Assembly: GCA_030765055.1 (NCBI GenBank)
Contig: JAUKNK010000057.1
Span: 714,501-778,500, forward strand
Direction: 5' to 3'
Source: Mantis religiosa
Taxonomy: Eukaryota > Arthropoda > Insecta > Mantodea > Mantidae
DNA: 64,000 bases
Below the pieces are notes generated by a model. It searched no databases and was not told the origin of the DNA. It saw nothing but the letters and a program-made list of their open reading frames with translations. Positions 42,341 to 54,121 of this stretch are shown here, one piece after another (positions within the stretch are counted from its first letter, which is position 1; each line of letters starts with the position of its first letter). The translations under genes were made by a program, and so were the position numbers.

Positions 42341-45152
42341 CAACATGAAGCATCTGTAGATAAACTCAATAAAACAATAACAAATATAATTCTTGCAGCA
42401 GCAAAAAAAATGTATCCCAAGAGGAAAAACTAAAAATTAAAAACCCTTTTGTAATACAGAACTATCAAAGCTAAAAGAAGAAAGGGACATAGTAAGGAAA
42501 AAAGCAGAATTGTCCAATAACCCAACAGGTACACAGGAATGGCAAAGAAAGGCAGCAAAATGTAAAAAAGATATTCATATTGCCAAAAGGGAAGCTTTCA
42601 GTGAATTTATTGAAAAAGCTGATTATAGAAAAGATGCAAAAAAGTATACAGGTATATAAGTAAAATTAATTGTCAGAAAGAAACAAGGAAAGAACCACTC
42701 AAACTTCATGGGAAAGCACTTACTTCAAATTACTCTATTTCTTGAGCCTTTAATAAGTATTACAGCTCTCTGCATAAACTTTCCTCTGAAGCAAAAGAAA
42801 ACAAAGGTGGATCAAAAAAGAACTCAAAAAATTTAAAAAGTGCCCAGAATGAAGGAACGATATATTCAGCAAAGAATTCACTATAACGGAACCAAATCAG
42901 GCCATCCATGAGTTGAAATATAGAAAGTCTCCTGGACCAGATAAAATACATGCTGAATTACTGAAACACTTAGGATCAAAGGGAAGAAGGGTACTACTGA
43001 AATTATTTAATATGTCATGGACCTCTACTGTACCTACAGAAATTATTTTTTTGGAAGTATAGGAAAAAACCAACAACAGGGTAGATTGGGTATTTGGGTA
43101 GGAAGAAGGATGTACCTACAGAATGGAAAAAAGCAATAATTATTCCTAATCTAAAAAAAAGATGCACCCGACAAAATAAATAATTACAGACCAATTTCCT
43201 TAACAAGTGTCAGTGCAAAAACAGCAGAACTTATGATTTCAGCAACGCTAAATTGTTTCTTAGAAAGTAATAACATATTAACAACTGCTCAAACAGGATT
43301 CAGACAAAACTTATCAACTAAAGAAAATACAATTCAAGTATCGCAAGATGTCAAAGAATCTTTCAAAAAAAATCAAGATACGTTGTCAGTTTTCATTGAT
43401 TTTGAAAATTCATACGATTCAGAATGGAGGAATGAACTTCTTGAGAAACTTTCAAAACTAGGCATTCAGAGATAACATGTTAAATTGGATCACTGAGTTT
43501 CTCTCTTAGCATTTCTGTGCTACAAAATACACTGACAGTACATCCAAATTCCGACAAATAAAAATGGGCCTACCACGAGGTGTAGTACTGAGTACAACCT
43601 TGTTCAACATCTAAATCAATGATCTTCCCTCGGCTGTATCAAACACAGAAATAAAGACAGCACTTTTTGCATATGACATGATCATTTGGACATCTTACCC
43701 ACAAATGAAGAAATCCAAAACTTCAATGGAAAATGCTCTGATACTATTGGAAAAGTGGACTGAAAACAATTTGATTAAAATAAATACTGATAAAACAACA
43801 TTCCAAATATTTAGCTTAAAAAAGAAAATCCCTAAACTAAATCTGCAGTTCAAGAAAACAAACATATGAAACAAAATATTTAGGAACAATTTTTTATTCA
43901 AAATTATCTTGGAGACATCATATTGAAGCAGTAGTAAACAAATCAACAAAAAAATTTTCAATTTTGAAAAGATTAGCTGGAGTCAAGTGGAGCAGTAATC
44001 GGGTGACACTGAACACAACATACAAAACATTCATCAAGCTAATACTTCTTTAAAACGCAGAGGTAATAATTACAGCAAACAGTTCTAACATAAATCACCT
44101 AGCAGTACGCCAAACTCAGTCCCTGGGACTAATAACCGGTGCAGCAAAATCAACTCCAATCACGGCAATGCAAGCTTTAACTTGGAACTATCCAATACAT
44201 CTAACTTTAGAGGAGCAGGCACTAATACAACATGAAAAAATGTTGCGGTTAAAAACAACAAAATGGGAGAAAAGATTACTACTACCAATCAAGATGAAAA
44301 CACAAACAAGTTTCCTACACAAAGTTATGGAATTAAAAACAGATCTGAATCTTCCTAATTCTAAAGAAGACATTTTAATCAAAGAAAACGCACTGACTTT
44401 CGAACCAATTAATATTCAATTAGATTTAGAACAAATAGTTATAAAATCTGAAACTTCCAAACCTGTACTAAACGCACTAGCATTAGAAACTGTGAGCAAT
44501 GGATACCCACCTGAAGAATGATTACATGTCTACACACATGGATCTAACTTGGACAACAACTCAGGAGCTGAAATTAAGTGTGCACTGTTCTCATTCTATC
44601 AACCAGCAGGATACCATACAACAAATGTTGATGCAGAAGTAATGGCTATTCATATTTTACTCCAACATCTTCTATACAGAATAGATAAATTCAAATATGC
44701 TGTCATACTTTCTGATGCTAAAGCAGCATTATGTGCAATAAGGTCATATAAAATGAGGTCAATCCAAATTATAGAATGTCACAAAATGATCCAACAACTT
44801 CAAAAACTACAGAAAAGAATTATATTACAATGGATACTTGCACATTGTGTAATTGCTGGAAATGAATCAGCTGATTTTCTTGCCAAAAAGGTGCAAATGT
44901 AATTCAGAACAAAAGTATAAACTTACCCTTTACATCCATAACTAGATTAATCAAAAGCAAATATAAAAACAAACAAATTCAATCAATATCTAACAAAGAC
45001 AAAGATAAAAAATGGGACAATTTAATTAAAAATCCAGAAATCCCACGTAAAGCTGCAGTAGCATATTTTAGATTACTAACGGAACATGATTATTTGGCCA
45101 CAGAATAGGAATTCATACAAGTCCAAATTGCCCTCTGTGCAGCAAAGTGTAG

Positions 45153-45165
45153 GAAATGACTGAAG
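45153..45165. repeat. Target-site duplication of the 88-bp insert (left)
   Basis: gaaatgactgaag, repeated exactly at 45254-45266. Confidence 0.85.
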
Positions 45166-45253
45166 ATGATGATGATGATGATGATGATATAGATATATAA
45201 GGGCGCTCAACTACGCCGGTCATCAGCTCGCTTTAGAAAACGAAAAAAAAAAT
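45166..45253 (+). mobile_element. 88-bp A-tailed insertion (SINE-like)
   Basis: It splits the terminal Cys/His region of the LINE: without it, the frame reads CPLCSKV..EMTEEHLLTC. It begins with about seven ATG/GAT trinucleotides, has a core gggcgctcaactacgccggt and catcagctcgctttag, and ends in a run of ten A. The 13-bp flanking duplication and A tail indicate retroposition. No A or B box is visible, so I do not assign it to a tRNA SINE; it may be the 3' tip of a LINE. Confidence 0.75.
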
Positions 45254-45266
45254 GAAATGACTGAAG
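45254..45266. repeat. Target-site duplication of the 88-bp insert (right)
   Basis: Second copy of gaaatgactgaag. Confidence 0.85.
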
Positions 45267-45399
45267 AACATCTTTTAACCTGTGAAGCCCTACCTGCCGG
45301 ACTCACTACACAGAAATATTGGAGAGCAAGAGAGCTAATGGCTTCCTTGCCAAAGCCTAGAATTTGAAAACAACTATTTGTAATTATGTATATACAAAA

Positions 45400-45827
45400 C
45401 TATGTAATCCAACTGCTGTGCTGTAGATGTTCCCATATTTGCAGGTATTTTGTGCCATAAAGTACTACAATATACTAGCAGTAACGTCATATATGAACAT
45501 GTGTTGTAACTTACATTATGCAGTTCTTGTGTTGTTATTGCTATCATTGATTGCCTTATATGTCACTTGCTTTATTGGCTACTTGGAGGAAAGTCTGTTT
45601 GAAACTTCTGGTCACATTTCTTTTTTTCTATGATATTTGTTTGCGCTTTAAAATAGTTTTAATAACTTTGGAGAACCGGTATACAATGTCAGTCCATGAT
45701 TTTATTTAGGCATGTGTTTGTTTCTTCTTGTATCTTAGTTCTGTACATCTTCATTCTGTTTCTTGTCACCTGCATTATGGATTTCTATTCGATCTGTTGG
45801 CAAAGTTAAAGTTACTATGCTAGTTGA
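45400..45827. other. Intronic sequence between LINE and PLE-B, no feature seen
   Basis: AT-rich; a 68-codon hydrophobic open frame (45427-45633) has no recognisable similarity. Confidence 0.4.
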
Positions 45828-46075
45828 AGTATATTCCAATATACGTTTTGCCTGTCCAATATAAATCTGATCACAATCTAAGCAATTAAGTTAATAAATA
45901 CCAGATTTTTTATTACTAGGAATTTTATCTTTTTTAGAAAATTGTAATAACTTTTTAATACTATATTTATTTTGAGAAACTAAAGTTATACCAACTTCTT
46001 TAAGAAATTTTTGAAAATGTTTATTAACCCAAGGATGGTAAGTAAATTTTTTAAATTTTAGTATTCCTAGAGAAA

Positions 46076-46842
46076 AACTTTTAATTTTTTTAAAAAAGTG
46101 GTTGAATTCAATAAATTTACTCGAGGACTTAATAGTTGATTTTGTTAAACTTACTGATTTTTGTTTGGATCAAAATTTTTTCACTTTTAATGTTGAATTT
46201 TTTCAACAAATTTCTGGCTTAGCAATGTGTAATCCTCTTTCACCTTTTCTTGCTGATCTTTTTATGAGTTTTTTAGAAATTCAAGTCACTAAAGCTTTTC
46301 CGTTAATTTTTAAAACATGGTATAGATGTGTTGATGATATTTTTGCTATTGTTCCTGAAAACCAAATTAATGATGCTTCAAAATTAGTATATTTTCAACA
46401 TAAAATTATAAAATATCCATTAGAAACTGAAATGAATGGATTTCTTCCTTCTCTAGATTTGAAAATAATAAGAAATAATAACAAATTAGATTTTGATATC
46501 TATAGGAAACCTACTCATATTGATAATCGCATATAAAATTAAAGTTTTAACCCTTTTCCACATAAATTTGGTGTTTTTAATGGTTTGATTTATGGAAAAA
46601 TAAATATACCCCTGAATAAAGAAGAATTTAATAAAGAATATAAACATATTACTAATAATACATTAATTAATGGTTTTAATAAATATTTTATACAAAGGAA
46701 AATTGAAAAATTGAAATGTCCCAAAAGTATTAATGATATTTCCACTCTTAAAAATATAAAAGATGAATATCAATTTAAAAAATTTATTTACCATCCTTTT
46801 GTTAATAAACATTTTCAATTTTTTTTAAAGAAGTTGGAATAA
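46076..46842 (+). pseudogene. PLE-B reverse transcriptase and linker
   Basis: The frame 46102-46536 carries AMCNPLSPFLADLFMSF (motif B), WYRCVDDIFAIVPEN (motif C, both Asp present) and FDIYRKPTHIDNRI, then a TAA. The frame continues at 46585-46842 with IYGKINIPLNKEEFNKEY and FKKFIYHPFVNKHF. The RT N-terminal half is absent (5' truncated). It is very AT-rich. Confidence 0.8.
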
Positions 46843-47260
46843 CCTTAGTTCCTCAAAATAAATATTGTATTAAAAATGTATTACAATTTTCTAAAAAAGA
46901 TAATTTTCCTAATAATAAAAAATTTGGTATTTATCAATTTAATTGTTTAGACTGTGATCAGGTTTATACTGGAAAGACGACGTAGTTTGGAAACCAGAAA
47001 GAAAGAACATTTTCGTAACATGGGATATAAACAAAATGATAAATCAGCCATAGCAGATCATTTTTGTTCATTTAACCATGAAATAAATCCCGAAGTTAAA
47101 TGATTAAAACAATTAAATGGTTCCATAAAATTAATAGTTTGGGATAATATATTTATTTCAAAAAATAAAAATTGCGTAATGAATTTTGACATACCGGCAA
47201 TTGATTCTGTTTTCGGGTTTGTTTCAACTTCAGGTGTTGGTACTATGTAAGTGCATAGTA
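46843..47260 (+). pseudogene. PLE-B GIY-YIG endonuclease
   Basis: KKFGIYQFNCLDCDQVYTGK gives the GIY...YTG motif with its Cys pair. A frameshift just after (near 46980) is followed by KKEHFRNMGYKQNDKSAIAD, FNHEINPEVK, then a TGA and MNFDIPAIDSVFGF. It is the same domain and ending as the copy at 37100-37387. Confidence 0.8.
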
Positions 47261-47410
47261 TCCACAGATGGTATCCTTGACAACGAATTGTGTTGACTGA
47301 AGATGTGGGCTAGTGTCCATGAAATTAATCTCACAGAAACATAATTGAAGTATTGTCATCGGCTTCTTAAGTTAAGTGGAGAATATTTACTAAACAATTT
47401 TATTTGTGTA

Positions 47411-49159
47411 GTAATTTGCGGTTCTTACTGTTTTGTGGTTCATGTAACAACATTTACAAAATACTGAAGGAAATAATTTCTAAGATATCATTGACACATC
47501 TATGGATATGGGATTCCTCAGTTTGAATCTGTCTGACCAAATTCTGTCCTTTCATATCTCTATTTCTTCCTCAAAGGAGCAAGAATATAATATGAGAACC
47601 TCTCAGTTCTGCTTCTTCAGGGAAGGCAGTACTGAAAGCTTCCTTCACTCGCTATTTATAGGTGACAGCAAAGTAAATGAGTGCAGTGTTTTGTGACTTT
47701 TTAAGTATATCGTCATGTGTACCTTTTTATTTTTCTTCCTACCATTCTCAAAGACAACTGATAGAGCTAATGAGAGAAAAACTCAAAATAAATTCCGAAG
47801 TTAGTATTTTTACGGTGACAGTGAATTTCTACCGCAAAGGAATTCAGTGTGTTGTCCAATTTTAGGGTTTCTGTTTGCCACGAGAGGAGCGAAATATTAA
47901 CATACAAGAAGAACCAATAGCTGAGTTACTTTTTTTATTTTACGTGTTCCAACGTTAAGTCATATCAGACGATGATTGGTCTGGGTGAAAATTATGCTCA
48001 AAAGAGTCGAGGGTCCATAGAGCTTAGGGTTAACCCACATTCGTCTTACAGCATAAGAGAAAGCCCCGGAAAAACAGATATAATTATTTGTAATAAAAAC
48101 TCACTTATCTCTAAATATATTTTGATCAGTTTCTTCAAAGCTGAGTGTTGTTTTGTTATATTTGTGTAGTATGCGACTGATTGTTGCACAGCGTTGGTAT
48201 GTTGGAGACCGTTCGATTTTGGTACACATAAAAGCCTGGAGTTGAACATGTACGATTCCTTAGACAGAACATTTCCTCCACACCCTGCAGGGTATGCACG
48301 GGGTATCAGTCGCCGTCCTTAAGTAGTTGTTAGTAGTTAGTTGTCCGTTCAGTATTTGTGGCAACATTGAATGTGATTGTACGTTATTGCATTAAAAATG
48401 TACTTGTTTTAATTAACTTTAAAATGTCCTTTTGATGCAACGTTTATTACATATTTTAATATATTTTCGCTCAAATTATGTAACTCTTATTTGTATTTAA
48501 CCCAGGGGCTTCTAAGGTCTTCATACAGATTGAACAAAATTAGTTATTGTTAGTTCTTAGGATGCAGCCCTACAGGAATTAAATATGAAATGTAAATTTT
48601 AATCAAGCACACAATTGGAGAAGTGCATTTTGATGACAATTATTTCTGATACTTTGTTTATTCATTAGCACCTTCATGTACTTTTCAGTCATATTTCGTT
48701 GCTGTTCATTTGTATCTTGTGGTGGATATGGAATCAATATTAAATTCCATCACCTGAAATGATCCATTGACTTTAAATGTGTCTTTTGCGGATAGTGATC
48801 GCTTTTTCCGAATACTTTTAGTGCCATGTTCATAACCAGAAATTAATTAAAAATAAATTGAATAGTTGCCTTTAGTATAAACAGTGGTGTTGATGTAACT
48901 GTCAGTTGATATAACAAGGATTACTTGTAATGCAACAAACACAATCCACTATGCTCATTAGAAAGACTTTATTATTTATTTGAAGATATTGTGGTTTAAC
49001 AAAAGTAATAAGTAGTTATAATCAACAGCATAGTTAACTTATATGAATTAACTTAACTATTATTGTCATCGATTTCTGTGCATGTATTGACTGATTCTGT
49101 CTTCAGATTTTACAGTCTCGTTATTACACTAAATGATAGCAAGTTTCGAAACATTTCAG
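47411..49159. other. Pseudogene intron 2, right part
   Basis: 47510-47700 is homologous to 29810-29990 in copy 1 (shared gcttccttcac, tatttataggtga and atgagtgcagtgttt blocks). No coding content is seen; the rest is AT-rich. Confidence 0.6.
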
Positions 49160-50395
49160 ATTAAGAGAAGCACTTCCTGTCGCTACTCTTGGCAACTCAC
49201 CATTGCTTTCTGCTGGGGTCCAAACAAGGTACACAAGCTTCAGGAATGGAATCGATCGTGTTGAATATAACTATGAAAACTGTAGTGTTAAATGTAATAT
49301 TGTAACTGCAACGGAATACGTACACTCCAATCAGTATGGTCATTTTAGTGATGGGGCAGACACATGTATAGTAAGTGATGCGAGCAATACAACACAACAG
49401 CGTAGCACGTCTGAGAAAAGCTTTAGCGCTGTATCGGATCTGAAAAAACATAATTTAGTGAATGGAGGTCAGAAATCACATCAATGTAAAGTTTGTGACA
49501 AGAGTTTTATTCGGTTGTCAAATTTGAAAACCATAATCTAGTTCATGAAGGTAAAAGGCCACACAAATGTAAACTTCGTGATAAGAGCTTTACTCGTTTG
49601 AGTAGTTTGAAAAGACATAATCTGGTACATGAAGGTAAGAAGTCACACAAATGTAAAGTTTGTGATAAGAGCTTTACTCGTTTGGACAAATTGAAAATAC
49701 ATATTCTAGTTCATGAAGGTAAGAAGCCACACAAATGTAAAGTTTGTGATAAGAGCTTTACTCATTTATCACATTTGAAAATACATAATCTAGTTCATTA
49801 AGGTAAGAAGATACACCAATGTAAAGTGTGTGATAAGAGCTTTATTCAGTTATCACATTTGAAAATACATAATATTGTTCATGAAGGTAAGAAGCCTAAC
49901 CAATGTAAAGTTTGTGATAAGGTTTTTACTCATTTATCGCATTTGAAAATACATAATCTAGTTCATGAAGGTAAGAAGGCGCACCAATGTACAGTTTGTG
50001 ATAAGAGCTTTATTCACTTGTCCACTTTGAAAAGTCATAATTTAGTTCATGAAGGTAAGAGGTCACATCTATGTAAAGTTTGTGATAAGAGCTTTATTCA
50101 CTTGTCCAGTTTGAAAAGACATAATTTAGTTCATGAAAGTAAGTAATGTAAAGTTTGTGGTAACAGCTTTAATGATTTGTCAAATTTGAAGACATAATTT
50201 AGTTCATGAAGCGAAGACACACCAATATAAAGTTTGTGATAGGAGATTTACTCAGTTGTCACATTTGAAGACATAATTCTGTTCCAGAACGGAAGAAGCT
50301 ACACTAATGTATCGTTTGTAATAAGAGCTTTAGTCGGTTGTTACTTTTTAAACCGCATTGTTTATGATATGAGGGTAACAGCACACAATAATGTG
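49160..50395 (+). pseudogene. Zinc-finger gene 2, terminal exon (broken)
   Basis: Paralogue of 30269-32112, starting after acatttcag in the same phase (LREALPVATLGNSP). The spacer and eight recognisable fingers follow. Damage: a 2-bp loss in finger 1 (near 49530) shifts the frame; finger 2 has its second Cys changed to Arg (KCKLRDKSF); TAA at 49799 ends finger 4; TAA at 50144 follows finger 8. Two or three more degenerate fingers run to about 50390. Together with the missing first exon, this marks a pseudogene. It has about half as many fingers as gene 1. Confidence 0.88.
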
Positions 50396-50698
50396 ATAAA
50401 CACTCACTGTCCAATATCCAAAGCCATAAATTGATTGCTGAGGGTATGATGTGATTATTAGAGTATGTTACAAGAACTACTTGTCTCGTTTCAAAGAAGC
50501 AGTTCTTACTGTACGGGAAATAGGTGTTTTGGTTAGTTTTCTTCTGAGCAGTTTTATGTTGTTTATTATCATTATAGTTATTACTAGAATTATTATTTAG
50601 TTCATGTTTAATAAGTATGTTAATTTATATGTGTATAGGAGTTGGAATTACATAGTAAATTATAGAAATCTGTTCAAATAATTATGTACAAATTTAGG

Positions 50699-50704
50699 AA
50701 TAAA
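50699..50704 (+). terminator. Polyadenylation signal, zinc-finger gene 2
   Basis: AATAAA at the position equivalent to 32419-32424. Confidence 0.45.
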
Positions 50705-51449
50705 CAGTTTAATTTATTTGCTTTCTAGCATTACTAGCCTCAAATTAGCATAAGTAGCCACACCTTTCACCAGCTCTTTAATGCAGTTGCATTATTCGTT
50801 ATATTCCAGGCTTATGTTATTTTGTCTGAAAACTCACACAAGTGGTTTGCTTACCACGCTCTTAATAGATCCGATATAGTCTTTTTCACATGCATACAGG
50901 AAAGCGAGAAGAGTACATATGTATAACTTTGTCCCTGTTCCATTGGCTAAAACACTTGTTGGAAGGCCTCATCACTTCAGCGGGATGAATAGTAAGATCA
51001 AGATAGTTTTCAGGTGAAGCTTTCTCTTGTGTTCTTTTTCTCATTGCTGATACAAATGTTCCATAGAAGTACTGAGAATATTTCTCTCTCCAGATATTCC
51101 TTATTTTAAGTACAGTATGATATTGATCAGATACTGCATTTCTGTTACAAAGAACATTACTTTTGCTATTGACAAATCACCATGAGGGGTATTTTATGAC
51201 TCCTATTTGTCCTGCAACTTGTGATTTCTGTTACTCATTGTCTCAGTTTGTCCGCATGAGCTTCCTTTTAGTTGCTGGCAGCTGACAGTTTTGAAGGAAG
51301 CATCTTGTAAAACATGCTGGAGGTCACACATTCCTTGGTTATAGCAGACGCCATCTTGCAAATGATTCATATGTTCCATATGTATAAAACAGTAGTTCTG
51401 TTCTGAGGTCTACATGTTTCGTCGGACCAACTGTCAAAGGTAGTTAAAA

Positions 51450-51870
51450 AATGATAACTACTTAGTCAGGGAGAACAGAAGTAATAGCTGATTACTCTTA
51501 GTATCTGAACATTACCAATGACAAAATTTATTGTAAAATAATGTTATTCTCTTTACGTATACTTGACACAAATGGTAATGTTTACTGTATTCTTATTATA
51601 TTTTAGCTGATGTGTTTAACATTGTGCGGAAAACGATCTACACAGCGTCTGTCTTTATCAACGGTGTTAAAGAAAATGTTTATTGCATTTAGTTTCAGAT
51701 AGCATTGCCACGAAAGTGTTGTAAAAGAAAATACTGAAGATGGTGTTCTAGAAGCCCCACATTGTGGCGATCCTTTGCAAAGGAAATGCTGCAAATTGAG
51801 TGGAATGGAAGATGTGATGATTTGTTCCTCACCTTTGTGAAGATATTAATAAATACTTATATATTTATAT
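51450..51870. other. Intergenic sequence
   Basis: Past the duplicated block; no feature recognised. Confidence 0.4.
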
Positions 51871-53040
51871 ACTTCATGTTATTGGGAATATACACTGTTA
51901 ATATCCTTTGCCTTGCAAGAACATAAGAGAGTGTAGCAAGTAGGTTACCTTTTAGCAATAATTAAATATTTTAAAGCTGGACGTTACGTAATTGATTTTA
52001 AACGTGATTACCTTTTTATAGCATAGTGTTTAAAAATTATTAATAACCTTTCACTTGAAACCTATAGCTATTGCAAAATTCAAACAACCAACAACAAATA
52101 CTTCGTAAAAGCTTTATTCCACGAAAAGTATATTTGAATTTATCGTTTGTTTTATTGAGATTATATTGTAGCACTAAGATTTTCTCTGTCTCTTACAGTT
52201 TACTATTATTCTAATTTCCTAGGAATGTAGAGACTTCTCACTACATTCAGAATTCAATAAAGATTCTTATTTCATTTACATTGAAGGTATTTTAAACACA
52301 AGGTATGTTCATAGAAATCCCTGAAACCGTTTTTAAGAAAAATATTTGACAATGCTACATGTACAAGAGGTCTGGGGTCGAGATTTCCCTGAATACTTAC
52401 GTGTCACATCCTTTAAGTATACTGAGTATTTAGCCAACTTTTGCTGTAAGAGCTTTGCTGTTAACAGATACAGAAATAAATAAATAAACAGTGTGGTTGT
52501 GTATCTTGACTTTAAGTAATAGTCAAATGTTTAATGAGTTAATCAGTGTATGTCCGGACTAAACCAAGTAATGTATTGCTTTCGGAGAAAACTGTAAATA
52601 TTGGTAAATACAAACAATTAACAAGGATTGTGTCTTATATACATCCTGTACTTTAACATCTACAGTTTTGTTTATTAACATTTTGTCTGTCTCTTACAGA
52701 TATAGAGAAACATTCAGAATGAAGAGAACTTACAAAGGTATTATTAAAATTTTCAAGATATGCATCTCATTTGTCATCAATTCATATTACATATTTCATA
52801 AGTTAGTCAAAATTTCAGAGTTAGTCTAAAACAATAAAAAGTACTGATTCATATTTGATGCAAAGTCAAGTGCAGTAAGTGTATATTCTACTTATTATGT
52901 ACTTGGTACACACAACAAAATTAATTTACTTCATTCACAGTTCATTCTGTCTACTAACATAGTTACTTTATTACTCAATATTCATCATTTTAAAGTATTT
53001 TTAACTTGTTAATATAGTAATGTCTATGACAAATTTAACG
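51870..53040 (+). repeat. Non-coding repeat D, copy 1
   Basis: Its left half resembles 62130-62640 (identical gaggtctggggtcgagattt, then ccctgaata and gtcacatcctttaa). Both halves resemble 56020-56890 (agtcaaatgttta, caattaacaaggattgt, ttcatcattttgaa/taaa). It has no coding frame. It may be a degraded TE or a tandemly duplicated intergenic unit. Confidence 0.7.
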
Positions 53041-53053
53041 TGTATAGCTTTTT

Positions 53054-53752
53054 TTGCAGGGATGGGGAACAGCCATTTTACTAAAAAGCAAAGTTGCTCA
53101 TGCTTGTGTTACGCTGCCACCATTGACAGCGTTAGAGTGTACGCCTCTTAAAACACGTGTAAATAACAAAACGGTTATGCTGGTAGCCTTCTATCGGTCC
53201 CCCAACTCCCCCGACTGTAGACGCGACTTCGAACAAATTCTCGCTTTGGAGGAGCACGTTATAATGGCAGGAGACTTAAACGCTCGACACCCCTGGTGGT
53301 TTTCACGTCGAGCAAACGCGGCTGGAAATCATCTAGTAGACCTTATAACAGAAAATGATGACCTCGAAGTGCATTTCCCAATGAACCAACTTTTGGGCAC
53401 AAGTCAGGGCACTTCAACCCTGAAATGTTGGACTTCGTAATTACAAAAAGTGCGACATTAGCAAACAAATTCATTGTGCATCACAGCTTAGACTCCGACC
53501 ATCTTCCAGTACATTTCGATATCTGTGGCGGAATTACGGCCGGTGTGACCGGCCCTATGAAGCGCGCAGAAATTGACTGGAACAAATGTAAAATCGAAAT
53601 GCATAGGATGGCGCAGCCAGGGCTGTCATACTACAGCGAGGCAGACATCGACGTCGCCATTGAAAACTACACCGCCTCGCTCCTAACGGCTAAAAGAAAT
53701 TCTACCACCTATACCATAAGGCCACACAGTTTCTGCACGTGCCCTGAGATGT
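53054..53752 (+). pseudogene. Jockey AP endonuclease
   Basis: Two frames joined by a shift near 53425: WGTAILLKSKVAHACVTLPP, VMLVAFYRSPNSPDCRR and VIMAGDLNARHPWW (catalytic Asp/Asn block), then MLDFVITKSATLANKFIV and LDSDHLPVHFDI (SDHxPV block with the catalytic His). The N-terminal Asn/Glu blocks are missing by truncation. The enzyme nicks the target to prime reverse transcription. Confidence 0.85.
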
Positions 53753-54121
53753 AGCAGCTCATTGCCATGAGGCGGCGCTTGACGAGACTTTGGTGGCTTA
53801 CCCTCCAGCCTGAGTACAAAGTGCTAGCAAAATGGCAACGCAACATCATTCGGCAACAAATTAAAATTAACAAAATTGAACAGTGGGAGTAGAAAATGTT
53901 AAACACCACACATTCTGACCTTCTTTGTGGAAATTATTAAGGGCATTTAAAGCCTCCTCGAGCGCCAACTCAGGCACTGAGGCGCTGCACACTCGCCTCG
54001 GCCTGCACCTCTCCTACGAGGAGAAAGCCTAGGTTTTTGCAGACTGGCACAAAATTTCACAGAGAACTCTGCGACCAACCCCGAGTTATAACGGGAAGTC
54101 CAGACATGGGTACAAAACTGG

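Larger units (their letters stand above)
42345..45400 (+). mobile_element. Decayed LINE (I/Jockey group) in pseudogene intron
   Basis: The fragments follow the order RT, RNase H, terminal Cys/His cluster. The RT frame at 43233-43475 has AQTGFRQNLSTKENTI and VFIDFENSYDSEWRNELL (motif A). After stops comes LFAYDMIIW (motif C; FADD is now FAYD), then the thumb at 43678-43869 and 44168-44521. RNase H (44549-44902) has VDAEVMAIHILL, LSDAKAALCAI and GNESADFLAKK. The tail reads PRKAAVAYFRLLTEHDYLA and EEHLLTCEAL. Upstream of 43233 the RT start is badly broken (NYRPIS block near 43190). The element is dead and old. Confidence 0.75.
45828..47410. mobile_element. Penelope-like element PLE-B, head-to-head pair
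   Basis: Left arm (about 45828-46075, minus strand) holds only the linker and the start of the GIY-YIG domain. The right arm (about 46076-47410, plus strand) holds the RT core, linker, GIY-YIG domain and 3' UTR. The right arm's 3' end (ttttatttgtgta) matches the 3' end of the PLE-B copy at 36987. The arrangement repeats that of PLE-A: a short inverted arm joined at its 5' end to the longer copy. I found no clear target duplication. Confidence 0.75.
36080..51450 (+). repeat. Segmental duplication, copy 2 (zinc-finger block)
   Basis: Collinear with 22925-33200 but with its own insertions: PLE-B (36987-37624), gypsy C (38020-41437), two LINEs (41438-45370) and a PLE-B composite (about 45828-47410). 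It has a roughly 2.45-kb deletion joining the equivalents of 23028 and 25478 at 36183. The gene inside is broken. Confidence 0.85.
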
